From: Streptomyces sp. NBC_01217
Lineage (GTDB): Bacteria > Actinomycetota > Actinomycetes > Streptomycetales > Streptomycetaceae
DNA: 64,000 bases
Direction: 5' to 3'
Assembly: GCF_035994185.1 (NCBI RefSeq)
Contig: NZ_CP108538.1
Location: 8,621,501 to 8,685,500, forward strand
The position numbers and the translations under genes were made by a program. Within the stretch, counting starts at the first letter, position 1; each line of letters opens with the position of its first letter. The notes beneath the pieces were generated by a model. It saw only the letters and a list, made by a program, of their open reading frames with translations. It was not told the origin of the DNA and searched no databases. This document shows, one piece after another, positions 9,820 to 18,777 of the stretch.

Positions 9820-11337
9820 ATGCCTGCCCGGCCACCCCACCGCACCGAGACGGTGATCAGTGCCTGCGACGTACCCGTCCGTGTCCAGGAACTCCTGGAC
9901 GACGGCCGACGACTGGCGCTGATCGCCGCCCACCACGACGACGACGGCACACCGGGCGGCAGAGCCGTCCGCGTGGTCTACCTCTTCGTCTCCGGACCGC
10001 CCGACACCCGCACCGAACTCCACATCCGCCTCGATCCGGACAACCCGCAGCTGCCCACCATCGCCCATCTGTCGTTTCCCGGCGGCCGGTTCGAACGGGA
10101 AATGGCCGACCTGCACGGCATCACCCTTCTCGACCACCCGATGCCCCGCCGACTGGTCCGCCATTTCCACTGGCCCCGCGGCTGGTACCCGATGCGTCCC
10201 GACGCCGGGCCGCCCCCGCCCTTCACCGAACAGGAAGGCCCCTATCCCTTCCTCGAAGTCGAGGGCGAGGGCGTGTACGAGATCCCCGTCGGCCCGGTGC
10301 ACGCCGGAATGATCGAACCCGGACACTTCCGCTTCTCCGTCGTCGGCGAAACCATCATCAAGCTCAAGGCCCGCCTCTGGTTCGTCCACAAAGGCATCGA
10401 GAAGCTCTTCCAGGGCCGCACCACCGAGGGCGGTCTCCCGCTCGCCGAACGCATCAGCGGCGACACCGCGGTCGGCCACGCCCTCGCCTACTGCCTCGCC
10501 GTCGAGGAAGCCGCCGGACTCGACGCACCGGCCCCCGCAAGCCGAGCCAGAGCCCTGCTGCTGGAGCTCGAACGCCTCCACAACCACACCGCCGACCTCG
10601 GCGCCCTGTGCAACGACGTCGGTCACTCCGTCCTCAACGCCCACGCCCTGCGCATCCGCGAACAGTTGCTGCGCCTCAACCACGAGATCACCGGGCACCG
10701 ACTGCTGCGCGGCGGCGTCACGATCGGCGGCGCCCGTCTGCAATCCGTACCGGACCCGGCGCGGATGAAAGCCATCGGCGAGGACATCCGCGAGGTCACC
10801 GCTCTGGCCCTGGGGCACAGCACGGTCCGTGACCGTTTCACCGGCACCGCACGCCTGACGAACCAGGCGGCCCGCGATCTGGGCTGCCTCGGTTACGTGG
10901 CCCGCGCCAGCGGCCTGCCCGCCGACGCCCGCGTCGGCCACCCCTTCCACGATCACGGTCCGGCCCCCACCGTCCCCGTCCGCACCGGCGGCGACGTCCT
11001 GGCCCGGTTCCTCCTGCGGGCCGAGGAGATCGACGCCTCCCTCTCCCTCATCGCCCACCTCACCGACGGCCTGGTCCCCACGAGCACCGCCGCCGCCCTG
11101 CCCCCGTACACCCCCACCACCCCACGATCCGGTGTCGGCATCGTCGAGGGCTGGCGCGGCACCATCACCACGCGCGTCGAACTCGCCCCCGACGGCATCC
11201 TGCGTCGCGTCAAGCCCGTCGATCCGTCGTTCTTCAACTGGCCGGCCCTGCCCGTGGCCCTGGGCGACACGATCGTTCCCGACTTCCCGCTGGCCAACAA
11301 GAGCTTCAATCTCTCCTACGCGGGAAACGACCTGTGA
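9820..11337 (+). CDS. HyfG-like large subunit lacking all NiFe-binding cysteines
   Basis: A 505-residue fusion of a NuoC-like domain (residues about 20-125, with FEREMADLHGITLLDHPMPRRLVRHFHWP) and a NuoD/hydrogenase-large-subunit domain (170-505), as in HycE/HyfG. In true [NiFe] enzymes four cysteines in RxCGxC and DPCxxC hold the metal centre. Here the first motif reads RISGDTAVGHALAY (211-224) and the C-terminus ends NKSFNLSYAGNDL, so all four are replaced and the C-terminal protease cleavage site is absent. This is the signature of Ehr complexes, intermediate between group 4 hydrogenases and complex I. It cannot be an H2-producing enzyme; what it reacts with instead is unknown. Confidence 0.9.
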   Translation: MPARPPHRTETVISACDVPVRVQELLDDGRRLALIAAHHDDDGTPGGRAVRVVYLFVSGPPDTRTELHIRLDPDNPQLPTIAHLSFPGGRFEREMADLHGITLLDHPMPRRLVRHFHWPRGWYPMRPDAGPPPPFTEQEGPYPFLEVEGEGVYEIPVGPVHAGMIEPGHFRFSVVGETIIKLKARLWFVHKGIEKLFQGRTTEGGLPLAERISGDTAVGHALAYCLAVEEAAGLDAPAPASRARALLLELERLHNHTADLGALCNDVGHSVLNAHALRIREQLLRLNHEITGHRLLRGGVTIGGARLQSVPDPARMKAIGEDIREVTALALGHSTVRDRFTGTARLTNQAARDLGCLGYVARASGLPADARVGHPFHDHGPAPTVPVRTGGDVLARFLLRAEEIDASLSLIAHLTDGLVPTSTAAALPPYTPTTPRSGVGIVEGWRGTITTRVELAPDGILRRVKPVDPSFFNWPALPVALGDTIVPDFPLANKSFNLSYAGNDL

Positions 11338-11347
11338 GGACGCCGGA

Positions 11348-11854
11348 TCAGACCGTCAGCCGGATTCCGGTGACCAGATGCGGTCGGATACGTACCGCGC
11401 AGTCCATCACCTGGTCCGACCACGGCCTGATCAGCCGCTGATAGCGCATCAGGGCCTCCGGATCGGTCACCGCTCGGCAGTAACCCGTCGCGACGACGCT
11501 CCAGCCCAGATGGGTCTGCGGATCGATGTCATCGGCCTGGTAGGCGACCACGACCCCCCGGTCGCCATGGTGCCGGGTCTGGGCGAACAGGTCCGAGTCC
11601 CGATGGGTCCGGATGACGATCTGCCCGCGGTCCAGCAGATGGTTCACCGGCCGGATCGCGGGCAGCGCTCGCTGGGTGAAGACTATCCGGCCGAGCGACG
11701 CCCCGCCGAGCAGCCTCAGGGCCTGATCACCCGTCAACTCCACCGTACGGCACGGCCAGATGGCGGCCGGTCCGTGTGCCGTGGCCGCCTCCGACCGTCC
11801 GGACACGGCTGCGGGCGGGGACGGCCGGGACGAATGATGACCTGAGTGGCTCAT
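11348..11854 (-). CDS. pyridoxamine 5'-phosphate oxidase-like split-barrel protein
   Basis: A 168-residue protein with a flavin-type split-barrel domain: VELTGDQALRLLGGASLGRIVFTQRALPAIRPVNHLLDRGQIVIRTH, then GVVVAYQADDIDPQTHLGWSVVATGYCRAV, ending in RPHLVTGIRLT. It resembles the protein at 1746-2159 but has a 35-residue Ser/His/Ala-rich N-terminal tail. Start 11854 is supported by GGAGACGAGG just upstream. It converges on the Ehr operon with only a 10-base gap. Its promoter region carries two tandem AGGGCC-type palindromes (11923-11953), so it is a likely DevR target. Proteins of this family are typical members of DosR/DevR regulons in actinobacteria. Confidence 0.75.
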   Translation of the reverse strand: MSHSGHHSSRPSPPAAVSGRSEAATAHGPAAIWPCRTVELTGDQALRLLGGASLGRIVFTQRALPAIRPVNHLLDRGQIVIRTHRDSDLFAQTRHHGDRGVVVAYQADDIDPQTHLGWSVVATGYCRAVTDPEALMRYQRLIRPWSDQVMDCAVRIRPHLVTGIRLTV

Positions 11855-11922
11855 GGGGCGGCCTCGTCTCCTGATGTACGCGTCTGTCGCCCGAGTACAC
11901 CGTGTGCCGCCATCTCTGCACC

Positions 11923-11953
11923 AGGGTCCAACGGCCCAGGGCCGAAAGGCCCT
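11923..11953. promoter_or_regulatory. two tandem DevR-like boxes
   Basis: AGGGTCCAACGGCCCA (11923-11938) and AGGGCCGAAAGGCCCT (11938-11953) are two 16-bp dyads of the form AGGGnC-N4-GGCCCn that share one base. The second is perfect in its arms. They lie in the divergent region between the split-barrel gene (start 11854, minus) and the gene starting at 12053. The perfect box recurs in reverse orientation at 14596-14611, ahead of the DevR-type regulator. Binding by that regulator is inferred from form and position. Confidence 0.6.
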
Positions 11954-12052
11954 AGCCGTGCCGGATCCCCGACGGGTTGACTGCGGTGGACCGCGGTGTG
12001 TGGAGCGTTCGGTCAAAGAAGGCGGTGCGCATGCGCACAGGAGGAGGACGCG

Positions 12053-12532
12053 GTGATCGCGGTCGTCGGACACAGAGACCTCAGCAATGGAACTCTGGCG
12101 CTGGTGGAGGCCGAACTGAGAGCCCGGCTGGACTGCCTGGCGGAGGGTGTGGCCGCTCTCGTACGGGTCGGGGCGGGGCTGCCGGTGGTGTTCGGGCGCG
12201 CTGCCCGGGAGGCCGGGCGGAAGCTGACGGTGCTGCTGCCCGCCCAGGGTGCGGTGCCCGCGGTGCTGCCCGAGCGTGACCGGCGGGCCGCGGGCGAACT
12301 GCTGGTCCTGGCCGAACACGTACGGCTGCTGGCCTTTGATCCGGCCGACCGCGACGCGTGTGTCAGTGCCGATGAACGCCTGGTGGAGGCGTGCCGGTCC
12401 GTGCTCGCCGTGTGGGACGGCTCGCCGTCGGACGGCCGGGACGCCACCGCGCACCTGGTCGCCTTCGCCCGGGCACGGGGCATCCCGGTGGAGGTCGTCT
12501 GGCCGGACGGCTCCGTGCGGGGGCGGGCATGA
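12053..12532 (+). CDS. conserved hypothetical Rossmann-like protein
   Basis: A 159-residue protein, not firmly recognised. It begins VIAVVGHRDLSNGTL, has a central GAGLPVVFGRAAREAGRKLTVLLP, and ends SVLAVWDGSPSDGRDATAHLVAFARARGIPVEVVWP. That alternation of strands with G-x-R and a WDG...G loop resembles nucleotide-sensing SLOG/Rossmannoid domains, but the match is by eye only. GTG 12053 is chosen because AGGAGGAGG ends 5 bases upstream. Its stop overlaps the next gene (ATGA), so it is co-expressed with the VKOR-type protein, and tandem DevR-like boxes lie about 100 bases upstream. It may be a redox- or nucleotide-linked regulator. Confidence 0.5.
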   Translation: MIAVVGHRDLSNGTLALVEAELRARLDCLAEGVAALVRVGAGLPVVFGRAAREAGRKLTVLLPAQGAVPAVLPERDRRAAGELLVLAEHVRLLAFDPADRDACVSADERLVEACRSVLAVWDGSPSDGRDATAHLVAFARARGIPVEVVWPDGSVRGRA

Positions 12533-13173
12533 CGGCGCCGACGCGTGACCGGGCGAGGCCGGCGAAAGCCCTTGAGGGCGACGACCGGGAGCGGACCGGG
12601 AGGCGCCATGGATTCGCCTGGCTGCTGGTGGTCACCGCCGCCCTGGGGCTGCTGGGTTCCTTCGTGATCACCGTCGACAAGTTCGAACTGCTCGCCGACC
12701 CCGGCTTCGTACCAGCCTGCTCACTGAGCCCCGTGGTGTCCTGCACGAACGTGATGCGCAGTGAACAGGCGTCGGTGTTCGGATTTCCCAATCCGCTCAT
12801 CGGGCTCATCGGCTTCGGGGTGGTGCTGGCGACCGGCGCCGGCCTGCTCGCAGGTGCGCGCTACCGGCGCTGGTACTGGCTGGGGCTGAACCTGGGCACC
12901 CTGTTCGGCGTCGGATTCTGCATGTGGCTGATGACGCAGGCGCTGTACGACATCGGCGCGCTCTGTCTGTGGTGTGTACTCGTGTGGGCGGCCACCGTCT
13001 TCATGTTCTGGCACACCACCGTGCACAACCTGCGCCACGGCATTCTGCCCGCCCCACGCGCCCTGGTCGCGGCGGTGCTGGAGTTCCCCCTTGTGGTGCC
13101 GGTGACATGGTGCCTGGCCATCGTCATGCTGATCGCAACCCGGTTCTGGTCGTACTGGCAGACGTTCCTGTGA
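12529..13173 (+). CDS. VKOR-family thiol oxidoreductase
   Basis: A 214-residue membrane protein of the vitamin K epoxide reductase family, which in bacteria replaces DsbB: it passes electrons from disulfide-forming partners to quinone. The two essential cysteine pairs are present: loop Cys64 and Cys72 (CSLSPVVSC) and the active-site CLWC (Cys146, Cys149) at the start of a membrane helix. Four to five hydrophobic segments are visible. The ATG overlaps the upstream stop. The 3' end overlaps the convergent flavohemoprotein gene by 50 bases. No fused thioredoxin domain is present, unlike some actinobacterial homologues. Confidence 0.88.
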   Translation: MTAPTRDRARPAKALEGDDRERTGRRHGFAWLLVVTAALGLLGSFVITVDKFELLADPGFVPACSLSPVVSCTNVMRSEQASVFGFPNPLIGLIGFGVVLATGAGLLAGARYRRWYWLGLNLGTLFGVGFCMWLMTQALYDIGALCLWCVLVWAATVFMFWHTTVHNLRHGILPAPRALVAAVLEFPLVVPVTWCLAIVMLIATRFWSYWQTFL

Positions 13174-14469
13174 CCCCTGTGAGGGCCGCGGTGTCGTGAT
13201 GGATGTGGGAGGCCGGGACTCCGGCGGCGGCCAGCCGGGCGGCGACGGCCCGCAGTGAGTCCGTCATGGATGCCTCGGGCACCTCGGGCGCCAGCGCCAG
13301 AAAGACATGCTGCCGGGCGGCGGCCCCGGGCCGCTGCGCCAGCATTTTGTCCAGGACCCGCAGGGCCGGCCGATCCGCGGAGGGACCTGCCGGTCCGGCC
13401 GGACCGGCCGGCTCGGCCTGGCAGGTGAGGACGGTCAGCCAGGGGCGCCCGAGCCGGAAATCCTCCAGGTACGCGGCGTCGTACACGCCCTCACCCGTCC
13501 TTCCGTCCAGCAGCAGCCGCACCCGGTGTGCACGGGACCGTTCCGAGTCGATGTGCTGGAGCAGCGCCTTCGTCGCGGCCCATCCGGTACCGGAGGCGAT
13601 CAGCAGAACGTCGGCGGACGGGGTGCGCTCGGGCAGGGCGAGCGCGCCGCGCGGTGCGCTCAGGCGCACGGTGCCGCCCACCCGCGTGCCGTGCACCAGC
13701 GCATCACTCACCCCGTCGGCACGCTGCGCCCGTACATGGAACTCCAGCTCGCCGTCCGGATGGGGCGCGCAGGCCAGATAGTAGGGGCGCCAGGCCTGTT
13801 CCAGCAGGGGCGACTCCAAGGACGCGTACTGCCCGGCCCTGAAGGCGTAGGGCTGATGAGGGCGCACCCTCAGCACCGCGAGATGCGGCGTACGGAACTC
13901 GTGCGAGGTCACCGTCGCCTCCCAGCTCGGCGGCTCGGCGATCGCCTCGTCCGCGCCCCTGACCATCGCCGAGACAGCCAGCCGCAGCATCCGCAGCCAG
14001 GCGTCTTCCAGTTCACCGGTCCACCGGGCACCCGCACGCATCCGCAAGGCCTCGATCAGTGCCACCTCGAACGCGTCGAAGTGCGCGGGGCGCACACCGA
14101 GCTTGCGGTGGTCGCGGCCCAACTGCGCGAAGGTGCCGATGCCGTACGGTGGAGACCGCCGATCAGGCAGCGGAAGATCCTGACGAGGTGGGCCTGCTGG
14201 AACGCCATCGACTCGGGGAACAACGACCGCAGATACGGATGCCGCTCGAACAGGGCACGGTACAGTTCGGCGATCAGCTCCTCCAGCGGGCTCACCAGCG
14301 GCAGGAATTCGCTGATCAGTCGCTGGTCGGCCGTTCCGTCGTAAGCCTGCGGCGCCAGGGCGGGCGACGGACCGGGGCGGGCACCGGCCTCGGACAGGAT
14401 GCGTCGTCGCAGCCGCATCGCGTCATGCCGTGCGAGCAGTGCGTGGTAGTCCTCGCTCGGGGTGTTCAT
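13124..14469 (-). pseudogene. flavohemoprotein-like globin-reductase, frameshifted
   Basis: Two overlapping reading frames together make one flavohemoprotein-like protein of about 448 residues: N-terminal globin, then an FAD/NAD(P)H ferredoxin-reductase module, the layout of NO dioxygenases. The globin half runs from ATG 14469 (AAGGAG upstream) through HPYLRSLFPESMAFQQAHLVRIFRCLIGGLH. The other frame resumes at GTFAQLGRDHRKLGVRPAHFDAFEVAL, which carries the proximal haem histidine. The reductase part shows YYLACAP (FAD) and LIASGTGWAATKALL (nucleotide). The shift falls near 14141-14150 and behaves like one missing base. It could be a sequencing error or a real lesion. It is divergent from the DevR-type gene with a DevR-like box between them. 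Confidence 0.75.
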
Positions 14470-14595
14470 GGGCCGGTGACTCCTTGGGACAGCACGGTGG
14501 ACGGTTGGGGCGCAAGAGACGTCCGTGGCGCCCGGACGATCTTCGGCGGCCGTCAGTATGGCACCGCGTCCAACCCGCCGACCGGCCCCGGCCAC

Positions 14596-14611
14596 AGGGC
14601 CTTTCGGCCCT
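14596..14611. promoter_or_regulatory. perfect DevR-like box between flavohemoprotein and devR-type gene
   Basis: AGGGCCTTTCGGCCCT is the exact reverse complement of the box at 11938-11953. Six-base arms are perfect with a 4-base centre. It lies 127 bases before the flavohemoprotein start and 105 bases before the response-regulator start, so it could serve both and give autoregulation. Mycobacterial DosR boxes (GGGAC...GTCCC) have the same geometry. Confidence 0.6.
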
Positions 14612-14715
14612 GTTCAGAGCCCGTTCGACATGCTGTGACACCCCCGTGAACCGGCCTGCGGACGGGCGCACATACTGGTGCGAGACCCCCCTTCCCCGAA
14701 CCGATCGAGCATGGT

Positions 14716-15462
14716 GTGAATGGCTTCGTGAAGTCCCCGCTGAGCACGGTTGCGACGCAGTCCGCGGACCCCGTGCGCGTCTTCATCCTCGATGACCACG
14801 AGGTCGTGCGCCGCGGCGTACGCGATCTGCTGGAGGCCGAGGGCGGCATCGAGGTCGTCGGCGAGGCGTCCGACGCACGGGAGGCGCTGGCCCGCGTACC
14901 GGCCAGCAGGCCACAGGTCGCCGTACTGGACGTACGCCTCGGCGACGATCCCCGCGGCGACCACGCCGGGATCGAGGTGTGCCGGGAACTGCGCGCCCTG
15001 ATGCCCGAGCTGGCCTGTCTGATGCTGACATCGTTCGACGACGACGAGGCACTCTTCGACGCCATCATGGCGGGCGCGGCCGGCTACGTACTGAAGCAGA
15101 TCAACGGAGCCGATCTGATCGCCGCCGTTCTCACGGTCGCGTCGGGCACCTCGATGCTCGACCCACGCACGACCACTCGCGTCATGGCACGGCTGCGAGG
15201 CCCGCAGGCGCCCCCTGCCGAGGAGTCCCAGGCATCGGAACTTGACCAGCTCACTCCCAGGGAGCGGGAGATCCTCGACCTCATCGGCGAGGGCCTCACC
15301 AACCGGGAAATCGCGGAACGCCTCTTTCTGGCCGAGAAGACCGTGAAGAACCGCATCTCCTCGATCCTCGCCAAACTGGGCGTCGGCCGCCGGATCCAGG
15401 CCGCGATGCTCGTCGGCCGGATCAAGGACCGCCAGGAGCAGACCCGGATCCGGCGGAACTGA
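14716..15462 (+). CDS. DevR/DosR-type NarL-family response regulator
   Basis: A 248-residue two-component regulator. The receiver domain (about 20-145) has the acidic pair DD (26-27), phospho-acceptor Asp72 in AVLDVRLGDD, the Thr/Ser position in LMLTSFDDD and the conserved Lys in GYVLKQINGADL. The LuxR-type helix-turn-helix is LTPREREILDLIGEGLTNREIAERL...KTVKNRISSILAKLGVGRR, closely matching DevR/DosR regulators that answer to hypoxia, NO or CO through haem-GAF kinases. GTG 14716 is used; GTG 14728 is possible. Its kinase, next door on the other strand, is wrecked, so it is probably driven by another kinase. It is the prime candidate for binding the AGGGCC-N4-GGCCCT boxes. Confidence 0.85.
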   Translation: MNGFVKSPLSTVATQSADPVRVFILDDHEVVRRGVRDLLEAEGGIEVVGEASDAREALARVPASRPQVAVLDVRLGDDPRGDHAGIEVCRELRALMPELACLMLTSFDDDEALFDAIMAGAAGYVLKQINGADLIAAVLTVASGTSMLDPRTTTRVMARLRGPQAPPAEESQASELDQLTPREREILDLIGEGLTNREIAERLFLAEKTVKNRISSILAKLGVGRRIQAAMLVGRIKDRQEQTRIRRN

Positions 15463-15480
15463 CCGGCACGTACGCCGGTA

Positions 15481-16124
15481 TCAGTTGTGGAGCGGGACGC
15501 GCCAGGTGATCCGGGTGCTGCCGTCCGTCGGGCCGTTCGATGGTGAATGTGCCCCCGCACAGCTTTGCCCGGGTACGCATATTGGCCGGCCCGCCGCCGC
15601 GGCGCACCGACCGTCCGGCGTCGTCGACCGCTGAGCCCACGCCGTCATCGGTCCCTGTGCGCCCTCCGGAACCAGTCGAATGCTCGTCGGGGATGCCGGT
15701 TCCGTTGTCGGTGACGGTCGGGGTCACCGCGTCGTCGGCGGACAGCACGATGGCGATACGACTCGCACCGGCTTGGCGGGACGCGTCGGACACCGCCTCC
15801 GCCGCGACCGCCACCACGTGTTCGGCGAGTTCGTCCGGGACGGTGGTGTCCACCGGCCCGTCGATCCGCACGGTGGGCCGGAAGCCGAGGGGTGCGCGGA
15901 TGGGCGGTCAGATCGTTGAGCCGCAGGGGTTGCGGATGACGGATCAGCTCGCCGAGAATTCCGCGGCCGCACGGTAACCGCCCGGTGCCGGCGGCGAGTT
16001 GCGCCGACAGGAACTCCAGGAGCTTCTGCCCGTCGCCGACGATGCCGAGCGCTCCGTACTCCGCGTCGGTCAGTGTCACCGCCGCCTCCACGATGCCGCG
16101 CAGTACCTCGGAGACTCCGGTCAC
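15481..16124 (-). pseudogene. decayed DevS-like sensor histidine kinase
   Basis: Remains of the kinase expected beside a DevR regulator. The frame starting near 16124 encodes part of a GAF domain (VLRGIVEAAVTLTDAEYGALGIVGDG ... GRGILGELIRHPQPLRLNDLTAHP). Right after it, in another frame, comes the start of an HATPase module (PTVRIDGPVDTTVPDELAEHVVAVAAEAV ... TVTDNGTGIPD ... GGTFTIE). The second GAF and the dimerisation/phospho-acceptor histidine region, normally 250 or more residues, are missing at the join near 15890. A further shift is needed near the 3' end to reach the expected ending TRITWRVPLHN and stop at 15481-15483. The N-terminus also seems short. A functional product is very unlikely. 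Confidence 0.75.
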
Positions 16125-16523
16125 GGCGAGCGCGGGCGAGGAGGGCCGGGCGAGCGGGGCTCGTGAGGGGAGCCGGGGGCGGGGACTGCTGGCTCTGCCA
16201 TCGGGAGGTGCCGTTCTCTGGTGCCGTGCGCCGTGCGCCGTGCGCCGTGCGCCGTACGCGGGGTGCCGGGTATCTGCTCACCGGATCACCGCAGGGCCGG
16301 TCGGCTGTCGGACGCGTACGGCAGTAGGGCCGGTCGGCCCTGTGGAACGTGCCCCGTCGGTCCCTGGAGAGCGTCGCGGCCGGCGATCAGCATGGTGCGG
16401 CCGGGAAGGTCCGGTCCGTCCCCTCGTGATCAGCTGGACCTTCCCGACCGCTCTCCGGATCCGCCGTTCCCGTGCGGCCGGGGGCGTGTTCGGAGAACTG
16501 CCAGAGCTGGAGGACACGGTCCG
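16125..16523. other. non-coding leader of ctaD with repeats
   Basis: No gene is seen in these 400 bases. They hold four perfect tandem copies of the heptamer GTGCGCC (16226-16253). They also hold two AGGGCC-type dyads (described separately), and an 11-bp inverted repeat CGGGAAGGTCC (16402-16412)/GGACCTTCCCG (16436-16446) that could fold in the mRNA leader. Open frames through here are runs of Arg/Pro with no family resemblance. Confidence 0.55.
16293..16341. promoter_or_regulatory. DevR-like boxes upstream of cytochrome oxidase gene
   Basis: AGGGCCGGTCGGCCCT (16326-16341) has perfect six-base arms, and an imperfect copy AGGGCCGGTCGGCTGT lies at 16293-16308, 33 bases (about three helical turns) upstream. 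Paired sites at helical spacing are common for DosR-type regulators. They end about 180 bases before the ctaD start, so a long leader or an unseen promoter must lie between. Confidence 0.5.
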
Positions 16524-18344
16524 GTGGACGCAATGGAATCGCAGGGCAATCAGGCCGCCCCGGCACAGGGGCCCAAGCCTCCCGGCCCCGGGGTCGGCCC
16601 TGTCGACGCGGGGGCCACCCCGGCCGGTCGCCCACCCACTCGGGCGGGTGCGACACAGCACAGCACGACGGAACACAGCACGACGGAACACAGCACAACG
16701 CAGCCCGGCACCGGTCAGCCGGGCCGCGCGTCGCGCGGCCGGATCGTCGTCTCGTGGCTCACGACGACCGACCACAAGCAGATCGGCACGCTCTACCTCG
16801 TCACCGCGTTCGCCTTCTTCCTGGTCGGCGGGGCGATGGCGCTGGTGATGCGCGCCGAACTCGCCCGGCCCGGGACGCAGATCATCTCCAACGAGCAGTT
16901 CAACCAGGCCTTCACGATGCATGGCTCGGTGATGCTGCTGCTGTTCGCCATGCCGCTGTTCACGGGCTTCGCCAACTGGCTCATGCCGCTCCAGATAGGC
17001 GCGCCCGATGTGGCCTTTCCCCGGCTCAACATGCTGGCCTTCTGGTTGTTCCTCTTCGGCTCACTGATCGCCGCCGCGGGGTTTCTCACCCCTCAAGGTG
17101 CCGCCGACTTCGGATGGTTCGCCTACGCCCCGCTGTCCGACGCCACCCATTCCCCGGGCATCGGCGCAGATATGTGGATCATGGGCGTGGCGCTGTCCGG
17201 GTTCGGTTCCATTCTCGGAGCGGTGAACTTCATCACCACCATCATCTGCATGCGCGCCCCGGGAATGACCATGTTCCGGATGTCGATCTTCACCTGGAAC
17301 GTACTGCTCACCGCCGTACTCATCCTGCTGGTCTTTCCCGTCCTCGCCGCGGCACTTCTCGCGCTGGAGATGGACCGGAAATTCGGCTCGCACATCTTTG
17401 ATGCCGCCAACGGCGGCGCGCTTCTGTGGCAGCACCTGTTCTGGTTCTTCGGGCATCCCGAGGTCTATGTGCTGGCCCTGCCATTCTTCGGAATCGTCTC
17501 CGAGATCATCCCGGTCTTCTCCCGGAAGCCGATGTTCGGCTACATCGGTCTCGTGGCCGCGACGATCGCCATCGCCGGGCTGTCCGTCACCGTCTGGGCG
17601 CACCACATGTATGTCACCGGCGGGGTGCTGCTGCCCTTCTTCGCCTTCATGACCTTCCTGATCGCCGTGCCGACCGGGGTGAAGTTCTTCAACTGGATCG
17701 GCACGATGTGGAAGGGATCGCTGTCGTTCGAGACGCCGATGCTGTGGGCCACCGGATTTCTGGTCACCTTCGTCTTCGGCGGACTGACCGGAGTCATCCT
17801 GGCGGCGCCGCCACTGGACTTCCACGTATCCGACTCGTACTTCGTGGTCGCCCACTTCCACTACACGCTCTTCGGAACGGTCGTCTACGCGATGTTCGCC
17901 GGATTCCACTTCTGGTGGCCGAAGTTCACCGGCAAGATGCTCGACGAGCGCCTGGGAAAGATCACCTTCTGGGTGCTGACGGTCGGCTTCCACCTCACGT
18001 TCCTCGTGCAGCACTGGCTCGGCGCGCAGGGAATGCCCCGCCGGTACGCGGACTATCTCGCCGCCGACGGCTTCACCGCCCTCAACACCCTCTCCACCAT
18101 CGGCTCGTTCCTCCTAGGGCTGGCGTTCCTCCCCTTCTTCTACAACGTCTGGAAGACCGCCCAGTACGGCAGGAGGACAACCGTCGACGACCCCTGGGGC
18201 TACGGCCGCTCCCTGGAATGGGCCACGTCCTGTCCGCCTCCCCGGCACAACTTCACCGCCCTGCCCCGCATCCGCAGCGAGTCCCCGGCGTTCGACCTGC
18301 ACCATCCGGAGATCGCCGCACTCGAATCCGGCGCACCGCACTGA
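16524..18344 (+). CDS. ctaD: cytochrome c oxidase subunit I (aa3-type)
   Basis: A 606-residue haem-copper oxidase subunit I, the catalytic core of terminal oxidase. All metal ligands are present: haem a His in FTMHGSVM and in [11 protein letters not shown], CuB His and the cross-linked Tyr in [13 protein letters not shown], the CuB His-His pair in [10 protein letters not shown], and haem a3 His in AHFHY. About twelve membrane helices span residues 85-580. The first 80 residues are a low-complexity Pro/Gly/Thr tail with a short direct repeat (EHSTT). GTG 16524 is chosen since GGAGG lies 10 bases upstream; ATG 16533 is the alternative. No subunit II or III gene is adjacent, so this is probably an extra copy used under particular conditions. 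Confidence 0.9.
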   Translation: MDAMESQGNQAAPAQGPKPPGPGVGPVDAGATPAGRPPTRAGATQHSTTEHSTTEHSTTQPGTGQPGRASRGRIVVSWLTTTDHKQIGTLYLVTAFAFFLVGGAMALVMRAELARPGTQIISNEQFNQAFTMHGSVMLLLFAMPLFTGFANWLMPLQIGAPDVAFPRLNMLAFWLFLFGSLIAAAGFLTPQGAADFGWFAYAPLSDATHSPGIGADMWIMGVALSGFGSILGAVNFITTIICMRAPGMTMFRMSIFTWNVLLTAVLILLVFPVLAAALLALEMDRKFGSHIFDAANGGALLWQHLFWFFGHPEVYVLALPFFGIVSEIIPVFSRKPMFGYIGLVAATIAIAGLSVTVWAHHMYVTGGVLLPFFAFMTFLIAVPTGVKFFNWIGTMWKGSLSFETPMLWATGFLVTFVFGGLTGVILAAPPLDFHVSDSYFVVAHFHYTLFGTVVYAMFAGFHFWWPKFTGKMLDERLGKITFWVLTVGFHLTFLVQHWLGAQGMPRRYADYLAADGFTALNTLSTIGSFLLGLAFLPFFYNVWKTAQYGRRTTVDDPWGYGRSLEWATSCPPPRHNFTALPRIRSESPAFDLHHPEIAALESGAPH

Positions 18345-18414
18345 CCGCTGAACCCCTGCCGCCTGGCCCTACCCCTGCCCCTGCCCCCTGCCCCCTGAGG
18401 AGAGTGCTGCCCCG

Positions 18415-18777
18415 ATGTCCCACGGTGTTCTGGCGCTCGGCGTCGCCGTGCTCTGCATATCAGGCAACGTCTGGTATCTGCCCGCCGTCATCGACCTGCG
18501 GGCGGGCCAGGACCGGCCGCGCTCCCGCCGTCTGGTCGCGGCCGCTGTACTGGCCGGGTGGGGCACGGCGGCCCTCATCATGCTCCTGCTGCTCATGCCG
18601 CTCACCCTGTTCGCGGTCGTGCCGGTGGTGATCGCGGGCGCCACCGCCACACTGTCCCTGGCCGTCAGGGCGAGGCTGCGCCGGGGCCGGGAGCAACGCG
18701 AAGAGGAGGCCCGCTGGGCCGCGCTCTTCCCGGCACGGACGGGCGCCCCCGTCAGGCCGACCGAGGAAGAGCGCTGA
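18415..18777 (+). CDS. small membrane protein downstream of ctaD
   Basis: A 120-residue protein with three hydrophobic segments (LALGVAVLCISGNVWYLPAVIDL; LVAAAVLAGWGTAALIMLLLLMPLTLF; VVPVVIAGATATLSLAV) and a charged cytoplasmic tail rich in Arg/Glu. No family is recognised with certainty. GAGGAG lies 8-10 bases before the ATG. It follows ctaD by 70 bases in the same direction and may be an accessory or assembly protein for that oxidase; that is inference only. Confidence 0.7.
   Translation: MSHGVLALGVAVLCISGNVWYLPAVIDLRAGQDRPRSRRLVAAAVLAGWGTAALIMLLLLMPLTLFAVVPVVIAGATATLSLAVRARLRRGREQREEEARWAALFPARTGAPVRPTEEER

Noticed and set aside
7996..11058. A 1,020-residue open frame on the minus strand
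   Set aside because: The product is a Gly/Asp/Gln-rich shadow of the HyfF- and HyfG-like genes; the plus-strand proteins have clear motifs throughout.
16226..16253. A CRISPR-like array
   Set aside because: The repeat is a simple 7-bp tandem without spacers, and no cas gene is in the window.
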